From the NCBI GenBank assembly GCA_030407315.1, contig JALQPE010002273.1, positions 1 through 64,000 of the forward strand: a stretch of 64,000 bases of DNA, read 5' to 3'. The notes beneath the pieces were generated by a model. It saw only the letters and a program-made list of their open reading frames with translations. It searched no databases and had not been told where the DNA came from. The translations under genes and the position numbers were made by a program. Positions 11,259-20,977 of this stretch are shown one piece after another. The stretch is from Asparagopsis taxiformis. Taxonomy: Eukaryota > Rhodophyta > Florideophyceae > Bonnemaisoniales > Bonnemaisoniaceae. Positions within the stretch are counted from its first letter, which is position 1. Every line of letters begins with the position of its first letter.

Positions 11259-12534
11259 TGAGAAAAGTCGAAATTATTAAGCTTGGATGCATGACGGTCA
11301 TTGGCAGTAGTATCCTGTTCATCTTCAAGTAAGATGCATTTTCGAAGAGAGCATTATGTTTTCCTGCATGGATACCATTCCATTTCATCTGGGATCGAAA
11401 CTTTTACAGTATCCAGAAGGAAAGATGCATTTGTAGTTGGAGACTTGTCGACCTCCAACTCAATAATAGGAACAGTATAGTCCTCCGGGAGCCCATCATT
11501 TGCTATGGGTATGATTACAATTCCTGGAGGATGTTCACCATTCATTATCTCTATCTCGCCCTCAATGAACCGACCAGTTTTAGAGTTGATTTCATAATAG
11601 CTGTAGACGGGAATACTCTAGTTGATGTCGTCGACAAGCTTTCAGTCGATTTTGCGAATCTCAACATATCTTTTGATCCTGGATGGATCGATATGTAATG
11701 GACTATTGCGTGCCCATAATGACATTACAATCCTCTGAATAGACTTTCAACTGGGTGAGAAAAGAGCTACCAATCCACTTTGGAAAATAATACGACCTAT
11801 AAAGTACTCAAGATCCTTCCATTTCTATATTCCCTAACTATACCATTTTCTAGTGGAAGAAAACACGACACGATTCTGGGTCCTCTGTCATAATAATTTT
11901 GGGAACTCTAACAGACGGTGCTCATGAAGAGACTGTTTCATCTACAAATGCTGTTCTCGTGGGCTCCTCTGTATACAGGAAATCTGGAGGAATGAGTAAC
12001 ACTATCGTTCTGATTCGAGAGTCTGAAGAGTAAGACTGTATCAACCACAGATATTCTTACTCCTGGACACTTGCGTCCCTCAAAGTAGAGAACTGCAGGA
12101 GAACTCTCAGCTGCCGGACAAAACCAATTTAAAGTATTCGGACTCGTTCTCATTCACATGGAAACCTGTTCAGGGCCCTCTCCCATATGGAAATCTCGAG
12201 CTAGTTCCCAGGAACATCTTTTAGGAACCGCATACTTGAACCTCCCTGCCAGCATCTTCAGCGGACATACCATCTGCAGCGAGCTAGACAGAATTGGGAA
12301 TGATGCTATTGTTGGACAGAATAGTTCTCCTGTAGATGCACCTCGTCCTACCGTACACGATTTCGCCTCCCAGTAGAACGTTTGTCTATCTTTTCTAGAT
12401 GGGTCTACACGACAGTTCAGAATTAGTCTACCTCGACTAAGTCGATGGTATCGATCAATGCATCATTCATATCTTTCTTGCCTGTTTCTTCCACCAGGGC
12501 GTGTCTACATTCTGTACCAATGATTGACCTCCAC
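11259..12534. other. Decayed, unrecognised sequence
   Basis: No intact gene. On the minus strand about 80 codons at 11354-11600 read as protein-like sequence (YYEINSKTGRFIEGEIEI, then MNGEHPPGIVIIPIANDG) with an in-frame stop just upstream. A second protein-like patch sits at 11938-12153 on the same strand. Both could be relics of one gene lying beyond the intact ORF at 12883-14406, but I recognise no family. Confidence 0.35.
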
Positions 12535-12612
12535 TTGGCAAAATATTCCTCAAAATAATACCCGGTATTATTTTCCACACTAATCTGCCAGGTGGAGCTA
12601 CGGCATTGGATA
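12535..12612. repeat. Single two-palindrome satellite core
   Basis: A lone copy of palindrome A, here with the central bases as ACCCGGT (AATAATACCCGGTATTATT), is flanked by CCACTTGGC on the left and GCCAGGTGG on the right. The GC-rich linker is missing. It shows that the core also exists outside arrays. Confidence 0.8.
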
Positions 12613-12882
12613 GGATTGCACAGGCCCCGAAGCTATTACAGGCGTGCTCAATGACAGGGTAAAACTCTTAACCGTCGTAGATATGACGCTTTCTAGTCGC
12701 AGTGTGAGCGGAAAAATAAGAACGATAGCTTTTGTTTCCAGTACACCAGGTATTTACGTAGCAATTCTTCCCCTCATGCCCTAGACAGGTTCATATCGAA
12801 AGGTTTCTATTTCTCCTCAGTCTGCCTCGTCGTAATTATTTTACTTCAGAGGTTATGAAACTTTACTTATCCGCTTCCATAA

Positions 12883-14406
12883 TCAATCCTCCTCATCAAG
12901 GAAAACTTCAACGTAGCTTTCATTCCCATCATCTTCATCTCCATGTGCACTATCCTCCTCAAAAGCTGTACTCCTCTGGTTGAAATGTAGTTCATCAAAT
13001 TTCTCGTTAGTAATTGTCAGTACTTCTTCGCAGAGATGCTTCTTGCAGATTCGCTCACTCGGCAACATCGCCTTTCCTAATTGTTTGAGCTCGTCCTGTA
13101 CACTTCCTTCGAAGGTATTACCTGATTGTACCTTGAAAATTCCTAGAATCCCGGAAGCGATTGCATAGACAAATCTGAGTGAATTGCAGGAACGTCGCAG
13201 GAAAACCATTCTACTCGTACATTGAAGGAATGCAATTGCAGTGTTCAGGGATACCTCTAGGATATTGATTCTCCTTCGGATCATCCTTTTGGCCATACAT
13301 CCCGATATCTCGACTTCGTACTGAATGATGACAACCATCTCTTTCCGCTCAGTGATGAATTGTTTCAAGATCTCGGAATTCTTGTCATCCACAACTTTCC
13401 GTTCCTCAAGCCTTAGATTTCCGTTGGTCACACGGGTATCGGGGATAACGTCCATATCTCGAATGATATCGTGAGTTGGAAACTCGAAAGTGATAGAGGC
13501 GTCCTTTTCCAACATTAGAGCGAACCCCAGTTCGACAAGGAATCGATTGCGCACCTGCTCTCTAGACTTGTTCAGGAAACCGAGCACCTTTGTCTGCGCA
13601 ACTTTTGAAACAGCCAAAGATATTTCACGCTTGCTCAATTGTCCACCATTTCCATCTGTTTTCCTCCGCTTCCTAGCCCCTCCGTCAATGCTTCCAGCAG
13701 GCTGGTTTCGGCCATCGCCAGTAGCACCATACACAACTTCTTCGATTATTTTGTCCGGAATGTACTTGTTCTCCTTCCAGATGTTGAACGCATTCGAATC
13801 GCGTCCAGAGCTCGAGCCTTCCATTGTACGGCCTGTACCCGACTTTTCCTTCTGAATATTCCTCAGGAGAGACATCACCACTTGGAAACGAAGCTCGATG
13901 TTGTTCTTCCCGGTGCTGGATTGGAACACATCTCTCTTGTCATTGCTCTGCTTCGCAAACATCATTGCAGAGAGCAACCGGCACCCGCGGAGGTCGTAGA
14001 TTCCTTGGTTGGTGTAAATTGTCGCCCCAGCATCAATCTTGTCGACCAGCAAAGGTACCACAGTTCCAAATACTGCACACAGAAAATTGTAAGAAAACGA
14101 TAGTTCTGCTGACTGCGAGATGCGCAACCGGTCCCTCTCCTTGTCAGTCATCCCCTTCTTCGAATTGCCCTGACTCTGCTGTAATAAACCATCACAGATG
14201 TCTTTCACACCCTGCAGTTCCGTTACTATAAATTCGGCGCGACTCATCAGCTTTTCGATTTGCTGGCGATGGGAAGTTCGATCATCGTCGATTTCATCCA
14301 TCCTCTCCCCAATACGACGAACTTCCCCAGTCACTGTCCTGAATCCCTCTCGAATAATCCCTGCTAGGCAGTCATTTGGATTTTCCTCACGACGCTGAGA
14401 TTCCAT
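12883..14406 (-). CDS. Unrecognised 507-aa protein with N-terminal coiled coil and acidic tail
   Basis: This intact minus-strand ORF is the only long one in the left compartment outside the retroelement. The first ATG (MESQRREENPNDCLAG) follows an in-frame TGA upstream, so 507 residues is the likely length unless there is an upstream exon. Residues 1-90 are charged and helical, suggesting a coiled coil. About residues 230-260 hold a basic run (ARKRRKTDGNGGQ) that could be a nuclear signal. The middle is mixed alpha/beta, and the last 30 residues are strongly acidic (EEDSAHGDEDDG, FLDEED). I recognise no family. Base composition is ordinary, unlike the GC-rich retroelement next door. It could be a lineage-specific nuclear protein or the accessory ORF of an unknown mobile element. 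Confidence 0.6.
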   Translation of the reverse strand: MESQRREENPNDCLAGIIREGFRTVTGEVRRIGERMDEIDDDRTSHRQQIEKLMSRAEFIVTELQGVKDICDGLLQQSQGNSKKGMTDKERDRLRISQSAELSFSYNFLCAVFGTVVPLLVDKIDAGATIYTNQGIYDLRGCRLLSAMMFAKQSNDKRDVFQSSTGKNNIELRFQVVMSLLRNIQKEKSGTGRTMEGSSSGRDSNAFNIWKENKYIPDKIIEEVVYGATGDGRNQPAGSIDGGARKRRKTDGNGGQLSKREISLAVSKVAQTKVLGFLNKSREQVRNRFLVELGFALMLEKDASITFEFPTHDIIRDMDVIPDTRVTNGNLRLEERKVVDDKNSEILKQFITERKEMVVIIQYEVEISGCMAKRMIRRRINILEVSLNTAIAFLQCTSRMVFLRRSCNSLRFVYAIASGILGIFKVQSGNTFEGSVQDELKQLGKAMLPSERICKKHLCEEVLTITNEKFDELHFNQRSTAFEEDSAHGDEDDGNESYVEVFLDEED

Positions 14407-14714
14407 CTTCCGTCGAACTTCGCCTCCCGTTCCAATCACAAAGTGTCACTCCAAGTGCTTTTTCTGCAACGAGAATGCTAGCAATAGTAACAAATAATGC
14501 TAACTACTCTACTCATATCCTCGGAAAACGACCGATTTTCTCCTACCTTTTCTGTAACGGTCATCTCCATGTGACCACGCATCCTCTATACTTCTCACTA
14601 CTAGTAGCTTCAGAATAGTTTCCTCTCTTATCTACTTGAACTCATATGCAAACACATTTCACAATGACCCTATCCTGTACAACTATTTCAATGTTGAGTC
14701 TCAGATATTACCAA
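14407..14714. other. Upstream region of the 507-aa ORF
   Basis: No gene. It runs from the start of the 507-aa ORF to the next palindrome-rich block and is AT-rich. No clear TATA box was identified. Confidence 0.4.
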
Positions 14715-15085
14715 ACACCAATTACTATCAAGGCAGTACTTGCAGGCAGTACAATTCACTGCCGGAGCCAGTATATTTTACTGCCTGATTCTAATGCCAG
14801 GTCATTTGCCAGGGCTGTACTGTACGGCAGTACATTCCATTGCAGAAATCATCAAAAATCACTGCATTGCACTACTGCCCTGTGGTACCAGCAAAAATTA
14901 CTAGAATTTGCTATCGTACAGTACTGAATTCTGCTACATACCGTACTGCCAGGAAATTTTGTATTTTACTGCCTGCGGCACTAGAACTGAAAAAATTAAA
15001 ATAGTAATTTTACTGCCTCAGGCACTACATTGTTCAGGCAGTGATTTTTACTGCCTCAGGCAGTAAATTTACTACATTTTTTGAT
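14715..15085. repeat. Second GGCAGTA/TACTGCC palindrome-rich block
   Basis: Same motif family as 1-1215, including TTTACTGCCTCAGGCAGTAAA-type inverted pairs near 15045-15070. It stops within about 20 bp of the point where the retroelement integrase sequence begins in mid-gene, so it lies at that element's truncation junction. Confidence 0.75.
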
Positions 15086-15102
15086 CTCAAACTCAGTAGT
15101 GT

Positions 15103-16128
15103 ATGAACCGCACAGTTGTCGCGATGCTACGCCACTACGTCGATGAAGAGCGAAAGGATTGGGACGAGCATCTGGATGCGCTAGCGTATGCCTACAATCG
15201 CGCGATACACCGCTCGACGAATACGTCGCCATTCGAACTGACACTCACGCGCTACCCTGTATCGCTGGGCACGGAACAAGTGGACACTATCCGCAGCACG
15301 CCGTTCCTTCGCATGGAGTTCCTCGCGCGACTATCGGAAGCGTACGCGCGCGCGGCGAGTGCGTTGAAGAAAGCGCAAGCAAGATACAAGCGCGACTTCG
15401 ACCGCAGTGTACGCACGGTGAACAAAGGTATCAAGGTCGGCGACCAAGTGTATCTGGACACGCGCGCGGGAGCAACGACGCAGGCGCAGCGAGATGAGGG
15501 TACGCGCGCGTCGAAATTGGACTACCCTATCTCCGGCCCCTTTCCCGTAATAAGTTGCCGCGACCATACCTACGAAATCGTGATAGACGGTGTGCCCGAA
15601 CTGGTCAGTTCCGACCGCATCCGCCTCGCCCCTCAACCCGCGTCGCACGCACCCGTCGCGCCTGACAGCGCCGAAAGCTATAGCAATACGGGAGAAGCGA
15701 ACGATGCGCCGCGAGCGGGCGAGCACGAATTCGACGACGCGCGCAGGGTTAACCCGGAAGCCGGGTACGGGACGCGCGAATTTATGATCGACAAGCTGAT
15801 GGCCGAAGGCATCGACGACGCCGGAGAGGCCGTCTTTCGTGTGCGATGGAAGGGCTATTCAGCGCGCGACGATACTTGGGAGCCCATGCGTTCACTACCC
15901 GCGCCAATCGTCGCACGCTTCCGCAAGGAGTTGAAGCGACTAGCGTCTAATGTCGCTGGGCAGGTCACCGAAGCCAACCCCGAAGTGCCGCGCAGCCGCC
16001 GGAAGCCCCCAGTGAGAAACCCCGCCCCCGAAACGACACGCGTCGCAGCGCCGCGACGAACGCCGCCCCGCCGAGCGAGCGCGAGGTTAGCGGGCAAGAA
16101 GACGCAGCGTCACCCGCCACGTAACTAA
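15103..16128 (+). CDS. Integrase C-terminus plus chromodomain (partial pol)
   Basis: The reading opens in mid-protein at MNRTVVAMLRHYVDEERKDW, which corresponds to the family motif following the integrase catalytic core (usually -ERMNRTL--MLRHYV). Next come the helical ANRAIHRSTNTSPFEL-type segment, a basic RYKRDFDRSV stretch, the GPY/F-like ISGPFPVI module (about residues 143-150) and a chromodomain at about residues 225-280 with FRVRWKGYSARDDTWEP. Chromodomains steer chromovirus integration to particular chromatin marks. The tail is basic (RRTPPRRASARLAGKK). An in-frame TAG lies just upstream of the first ATG, so this ATG is where the truncated sequence begins, not a native start. No catalytic DDE is present, so it is non-functional as an integrase. 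Confidence 0.9.
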   Translation: MNRTVVAMLRHYVDEERKDWDEHLDALAYAYNRAIHRSTNTSPFELTLTRYPVSLGTEQVDTIRSTPFLRMEFLARLSEAYARAASALKKAQARYKRDFDRSVRTVNKGIKVGDQVYLDTRAGATTQAQRDEGTRASKLDYPISGPFPVISCRDHTYEIVIDGVPELVSSDRIRLAPQPASHAPVAPDSAESYSNTGEANDAPRAGEHEFDDARRVNPEAGYGTREFMIDKLMAEGIDDAGEAVFRVRWKGYSARDDTWEPMRSLPAPIVARFRKELKRLASNVAGQVTEANPEVPRSRRKPPVRNPAPETTRVAAPRRTPPRRASARLAGKKTQRHPPRN

Positions 16129-17955
16129 CCCCCGAAATCCCGCCGGGCTCGGCGGACGCGCGAACTAAGGCAGCCATCTACGCCGACCGCCGACTAAGTG
16201 GGCCACGCCCCGCGGAAAGCCCTAATGCGTAGATAGCTACACGCACCGACACGTCACCGATATGCTGCGGTCGACGCCGAGGACGTTCGCAGTTAACCTT
16301 ATCGCGCAAGAATGCCGCTGCTATCACCGCCACCGATTGCGCGCGCAAGACGTCAGGGAGCGCAACCGTTAACGTGGCACCGCGCAATTGCCCGTCACGC
16401 AACGCCAAGCGAACACGCCGCGTTCCGCTGGGGCGTCATGCTAATCATAGCTAGCCTGAGGCCGTCAAATCGCGGAATGAGCTGGCGCCGTTCGTCGAGC
16501 GAAAGTGCGGATAGCGCATACGCCACCGCCCACCAGGGGCACATGCGACTCCTATGCCACCCGCACCATTTACCCGCCTCTATGGACGCTCCTTCGTGTA
16601 AAGCCGCCCGAGCCTAGCGGCCGCGCCGCGCGAAGAAGAAGGAGAACGCACAAGAGACGTTGATGCACGTCGCGGGAGACACAGCAGTTGGCCCGGCGCG
16701 CCGCCCGTTCGCCATGCGAAAGCCGGTACTCGCCGACACGAAAGCATCAGCAACGGTCACCCTCACTAGAAGGATGGAGAGGGGCTCAGGACCCGCTCAG
16801 CCTGCCACGCGCTCGTTCGGAATTCGCAATGCTACGCGCGCCGTTCTTCGCCGCGCCACGCAAGAGTCCTACGCCTACGTTGTGTAATTTTCGTGACGAT
16901 TCGCCGCGCGCCTACCGACTCACCGCACTCAGGCTCTAGAACGCTTCATGAAACCTGTACGAGTCTGGTTACCAGCGGACGTTCTATTGACTCTGGATAG
17001 TGGAGCGAGCTGGAATCAGCGATGAGTTTTCGCGCGAAAACGGGGAACGACGTTGGAATCAAGCGTGGGGGCTGGCCCGGCTGGTCAACAGTGTAGCCGT
17101 CCCACGGAAATTGCCCCATTGGGAAATTACCAGGAGTAGGGACAGCCGCATTGCGCCGCCGTCCAGCCTACTCCCGCGCTGTGACGAAACGTCCCCTGCT
17201 GTCGCCTTTTGATTGGGCGACGACACACGCCGACTACCGCGAGGCGCGCGAGCTTGGTGGAAAGACGCAATCCCCTGGAAGGACGCGGGTCTCCACTGGG
17301 AATATAGCGGCACCCACGTGCACGCTTACCTCTCTCCAGCGGAAGCGAAACGGACGGGAAAGGCTCCTAGAAGATGTAATCCCGCCTATGCCTCCTAATA
17401 ACACCAGCCGCCCCGTTTTACACACGATAGTTGCGTGCGCCACGACCGACCCGCGTCCATCCGAAGCGAGCAAACGAGCGACCACGTGAGCGAGGAACCA
17501 ATACGCGACGCAAACGAATGCGCTGCGAACTAACCGCCGACGAAAGACGCTGCGTACGACGAACCGACGAAGCGCATAAGCCCCGACAAAGTTTCCCCCC
17601 CCCCGGACGCGCTATCCTATCCCTAACCCTTCTTTCGCCCCCGTACCCCCATCCGCACTTTGCAGCATACGCGCCACACCTTCGCACGCGCCCGTAGGAC
17701 GTCGTCGTCCGCGTGTCCCCCGAGCGCCGACGTGATCACCCAGCAAACACGGCCTCAAACGCGGACGCGCACGCCGCGGCGGCCGAAGCCCATTATGACG
17801 CGGCAACCGCCCCATACGTTCGACCGTGCGCCGAGGCAAACGCGGAGCTACAAGGCGTATACCCAGAAGGAAAGGCGACTTAGAACAGGAAAGGCAAGGA
17901 TACGTTTATTTGAGGTAGCCTGGAACGTCAGCGAGGGATGTATGGATGATAACGA
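16129..17955. other. Untranslated internal region of the retroelement
   Basis: About 1.8 kb between the integrase stop and the stop of the antisense ORF. It is GC-rich and crossed by short ORFs in all frames, none resembling a family. It contains a homopolymer C run near 17597-17605. Nothing marks a second LTR or a primer-binding site here. Confidence 0.5.
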
Positions 17956-20799
17956 CTACGGATTCGCATGCGCGTCGTCGTCGCGGCGCGTACGACGACT
18001 GGAAGTGCTTCCCACCGCATTGCGCGCGCGAGCACGGCTTGAGGCTGTGTCTGCTTGGTGACCGCGTCGACGCTCGGGATTCAACACCCGGACGACGCGC
18101 CCGCCTTGCACCCCGAGGCGCAAAGGCGGGATACTGGGAGGCGCCGACGTAGCCCCCGCAGCGCGAGAACGAGTCATTGGACGCGCGCCGCCGCGACCTA
18201 CTCCAACACCCCGCGCCGTCGATGTCGCCCCGGACGCCGTCTCATCCTGCATCGCCTCCTCTTGTAAACCGCTAACCGACTGCGTCTCGCCGTTAGACGC
18301 GACCACCCCATCCGACACAGCGGGCGACCGCTGAACCGAGTCGATGATATCGCTCAGCGTAGCGCCAAGTCGATGCGTGCGCTCGATAGTGTTTTGAATC
18401 TGGCGGACCGTCTCCTTCTCGCGCGCTTGATATTCGCGACGGACAGCCGCAACGCGCCCCTCGTCCCGCTTACGCTCGTCGGCAAGGCTAGCGTTGGCAG
18501 CTGCAAGCGCACGCTCCGCCGTTTCTTGAGCCGCATTCGCAGCTTCGCACTTAGTTTGCAGCGCCGTAATCATCGCCCGATTGCCGTCGACCTCGCCTTG
18601 ATGCGCAGCCGTGCGTTCTTGAAGAACCCGGACTTCGTGACGAAGATGATCCAGCCGCGCCGCGTCTTCGCCGGCCTTCCTCACCAACGCCTCGTCATGT
18701 ACGCGCGCATCTTGAAGAGCCCTTTCGGCTTTGCGCTGCGACGCTAACGCCTCAGCGCGGATCTTGGTTGCCGCTGCGACGCGCGCTAGAGCGTCATCAC
18801 GAGCCTGAGCTACTACGGTCACTCGCGACAGGGCCTCGTCGCGGCTCCTTTCGATCGATTCCAGACGCGACGCCACTTCTTCACGAGCCCGTTCGGACGC
18901 CGCGGCACGCGACAAGGCATCATCACGCTCTCGTTCGGCGGCGCACAGCTGTCGTCGTAACGCGCGAACGCCCGCTTCGTCCGTCGATACGCCTGCCTCT
19001 GCGACGACTATTGCCGTGCTCGGACCGGCTCCCCCGGACGCCACAACCTCGCCCGCCGCTGCAGCATCGTCTGAAGCCCGGTTCGCGCCTTTCAGCGCTT
19101 GTAATTCGTTATAGACCTTGACGTACTCCGCACGCAGCGCCGCGTCGAGCTGAGTGACGTCAATCGGTGCGCGAGGAGCCTCGGAGAATAGTGAATAGCG
19201 ACCATCGCGGAAGCGTCTGCGCTCGATAGCTAACAACGCCGCCATGCCAAGGTACTGTGCGTACTCCCGCGAGTCAGTCGCACGCATGACGTGTAATTCG
19301 TTGGAAGATAACGCCGATAACACGGAATCGATAGTCACGACGTCGCCCGCCTCTAAGTTCGCGAACGCATCGCGCGACGGGTTGCGTGGGGACTTCAGAA
19401 GGATGTGTGGAATTTCGGTATGGCGATGTACGCCCAGCGAGCCATGCGACCAATCGACAGCGCCACGTTCCGCGTTCCAGGGCAGCCATTGACCGCCCTC
19501 CCTGAGGTCGACGCCCGGCGCTACTTCGAAGACAGGAGTCTCGTCCCACGCGCAAGAGCGGTGCTCCCGTAGAAGGCTTTCTAGGTGCGCCGTTGAATAC
19601 GTGCCGCCGCGTACAACCGCCGATGCGCCGATACGTTCGATGCCCGCGATAAGTTGGTTGCTCAGTCGTAAGATGCGCCGCTCGACGTATGCAACGTGCA
19701 GCCAAGCGGCAGCGACCATCACGACCCATTCGCTGAGGGCTATCGCCCAGAAATACGAGCGCGTTTCGACGGAGACGTTCAAACCGAGCAAGACCGACGG
19801 CGCGTAGTGGAAAACACAAGGGAGTGGCACTGACAACGACTCGGGAGCCTCGGGCCAGTCACGCGCGTCGTAGCGCGAGAAGAACGCGCCGACGCGGTCT
19901 TCGGGGAATTCGCGAAACTCGACGTCGCGATATGTAACAAAGTAGCCGCGCGATTGACGCAAACGCAATTCACGGCGCGATTCAGACCGCATGGCCGATT
20001 CCAGGAACCACGGCACGCTGGTCTCGCCTTCGTTATCGACGTCGTTCCACGGCACGCCGCCGTCTAACAGGAAGCCAGCACTGGGCGCTGCCACCCAAGG
20101 GTCAATGTGGACAAACTCGTCGCGGCGCATGGTACGAAGTTTGGCCAAGTGGCGCACGAGTCGCTCGTCAGCCGCATCCTCCAAGAAATACGCGTCGCAG
20201 GGCAAGTTCGCTGGCACAGCCAGGTCGCAAAGCGCGGCGTCGCGTCGCGCATCCCACACCGACTGCGCGTTTCGATGGCCGGGCAACACGGCGTACCGGT
20301 TAACGTCGGCAATGCGGTCCCAGAGGAAGCGGCGCGGATAGAACTGGAGGCGACTGAGCTCCGACCAGGTCGGGAGCGTGCGAGGAAGGAAGCGGAACGC
20401 CACGGGATCGTCGTACCGCACGCGAGGCGCCGGAGCGGGAGCGTTCTGCGCGGCCGAAGGAAGTGAGACCGACGCAGGCGGGGGAACAGAACGAAGAAGG
20501 ATGCCAGTGCCCGAGCGAGTCCCGGTAGCGGAAGTTGGCGTCACGGTAGCGTCCACGGTCGCGACGACGTCGGATAGCGTAGCGCCGTCACCCCCGCGTG
20601 CGCTCGACGATGCCGGCGCACCCGCGTTCGAGGAGGAGGCCTGCGCCATGGACATGTAATAAGGGCTCTCGGGGCTCGACGGAAAAGGAATCGAAACGCG
20701 CGCAGTGGACGGAGAAGCATGGGGCGTAGGCACGGTTTCGTTGCCAGGAGGTGCGCCGGCTCGGAGCCAGCCGGGAAGTGAATCGTTGTCTTGCTCCAT
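17956..20799 (-). CDS. 947-aa antisense additional ORF of the retroelement
   Basis: An intact ORF runs opposite to pol between integrase and the 3' LTR. I chose MEQDNDSLPGWLRAGAPPG as the start; an ATG 18 codons upstream is also open. Residues 1-130 are low-complexity Ser/Pro/Ala. About 140-560 look globular and Trp-rich (FYPRRFLWDRIADVNRYAVL, WVVMVAAAWLHVAYVERRI). About 600-850 are a long coiled coil with a repeating A-R-D-D-A-L pattern. The tail is basic (GGARPMTRSRAAGA, ERRRGHQ). No known domain was recognised. Codon use is GC3-rich like the integrase ORF, so it belongs to the element. Antisense additional ORFs in this position are known from some plant Ty3/gypsy elements, usually of unknown function. 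It would need a promoter in or near the 3' LTR. Confidence 0.75.
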   Translation of the reverse strand: MEQDNDSLPGWLRAGAPPGNETVPTPHASPSTARVSIPFPSSPESPYYMSMAQASSSNAGAPASSSARGGDGATLSDVVATVDATVTPTSATGTRSGTGILLRSVPPPASVSLPSAAQNAPAPAPRVRYDDPVAFRFLPRTLPTWSELSRLQFYPRRFLWDRIADVNRYAVLPGHRNAQSVWDARRDAALCDLAVPANLPCDAYFLEDAADERLVRHLAKLRTMRRDEFVHIDPWVAAPSAGFLLDGGVPWNDVDNEGETSVPWFLESAMRSESRRELRLRQSRGYFVTYRDVEFREFPEDRVGAFFSRYDARDWPEAPESLSVPLPCVFHYAPSVLLGLNVSVETRSYFWAIALSEWVVMVAAAWLHVAYVERRILRLSNQLIAGIERIGASAVVRGGTYSTAHLESLLREHRSCAWDETPVFEVAPGVDLREGGQWLPWNAERGAVDWSHGSLGVHRHTEIPHILLKSPRNPSRDAFANLEAGDVVTIDSVLSALSSNELHVMRATDSREYAQYLGMAALLAIERRRFRDGRYSLFSEAPRAPIDVTQLDAALRAEYVKVYNELQALKGANRASDDAAAAGEVVASGGAGPSTAIVVAEAGVSTDEAGVRALRRQLCAAERERDDALSRAAASERAREEVASRLESIERSRDEALSRVTVVAQARDDALARVAAATKIRAEALASQRKAERALQDARVHDEALVRKAGEDAARLDHLRHEVRVLQERTAAHQGEVDGNRAMITALQTKCEAANAAQETAERALAAANASLADERKRDEGRVAAVRREYQAREKETVRQIQNTIERTHRLGATLSDIIDSVQRSPAVSDGVVASNGETQSVSGLQEEAMQDETASGATSTARGVGVGRGGARPMTRSRAAGATSAPPSIPPLRLGVQGGRVVRVLNPERRRGHQADTASSRARARNAVGSTSSRRTRRDDDAHANP

Positions 20800-20969
20800 C
20801 GGTAAACGAGCACGCGCACAACGGAGACGAGGAAGCGAGCGCGAATGGCACAATGAAACAGAGAGAGAGAAAGATGGAACAGAGAGAAGACGGAGGAAGA
20901 GAGCAGAGGAAGAACAGGATGATGATGCGCACGAGAGATGAAGCGCGAGGACGCGCTTCGAAGTTAGTC

Positions 20970-20977
20970 GGGGGGAG
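20970..20977 (+). promoter_or_regulatory. Polypurine tract of the LTR retroelement
   Basis: GGGGGGAG lies immediately before the TGTGACGC that opens the LTR, which is the expected position of the plus-strand primer for reverse transcription. Confidence 0.8.

Noticed and set aside
15085..15110. A 5' LTR or primer-binding site at the left edge of the chromovirus
   Set aside because: No TG...CA boundary or tRNA-complementary site is seen; integrase begins in mid-protein.
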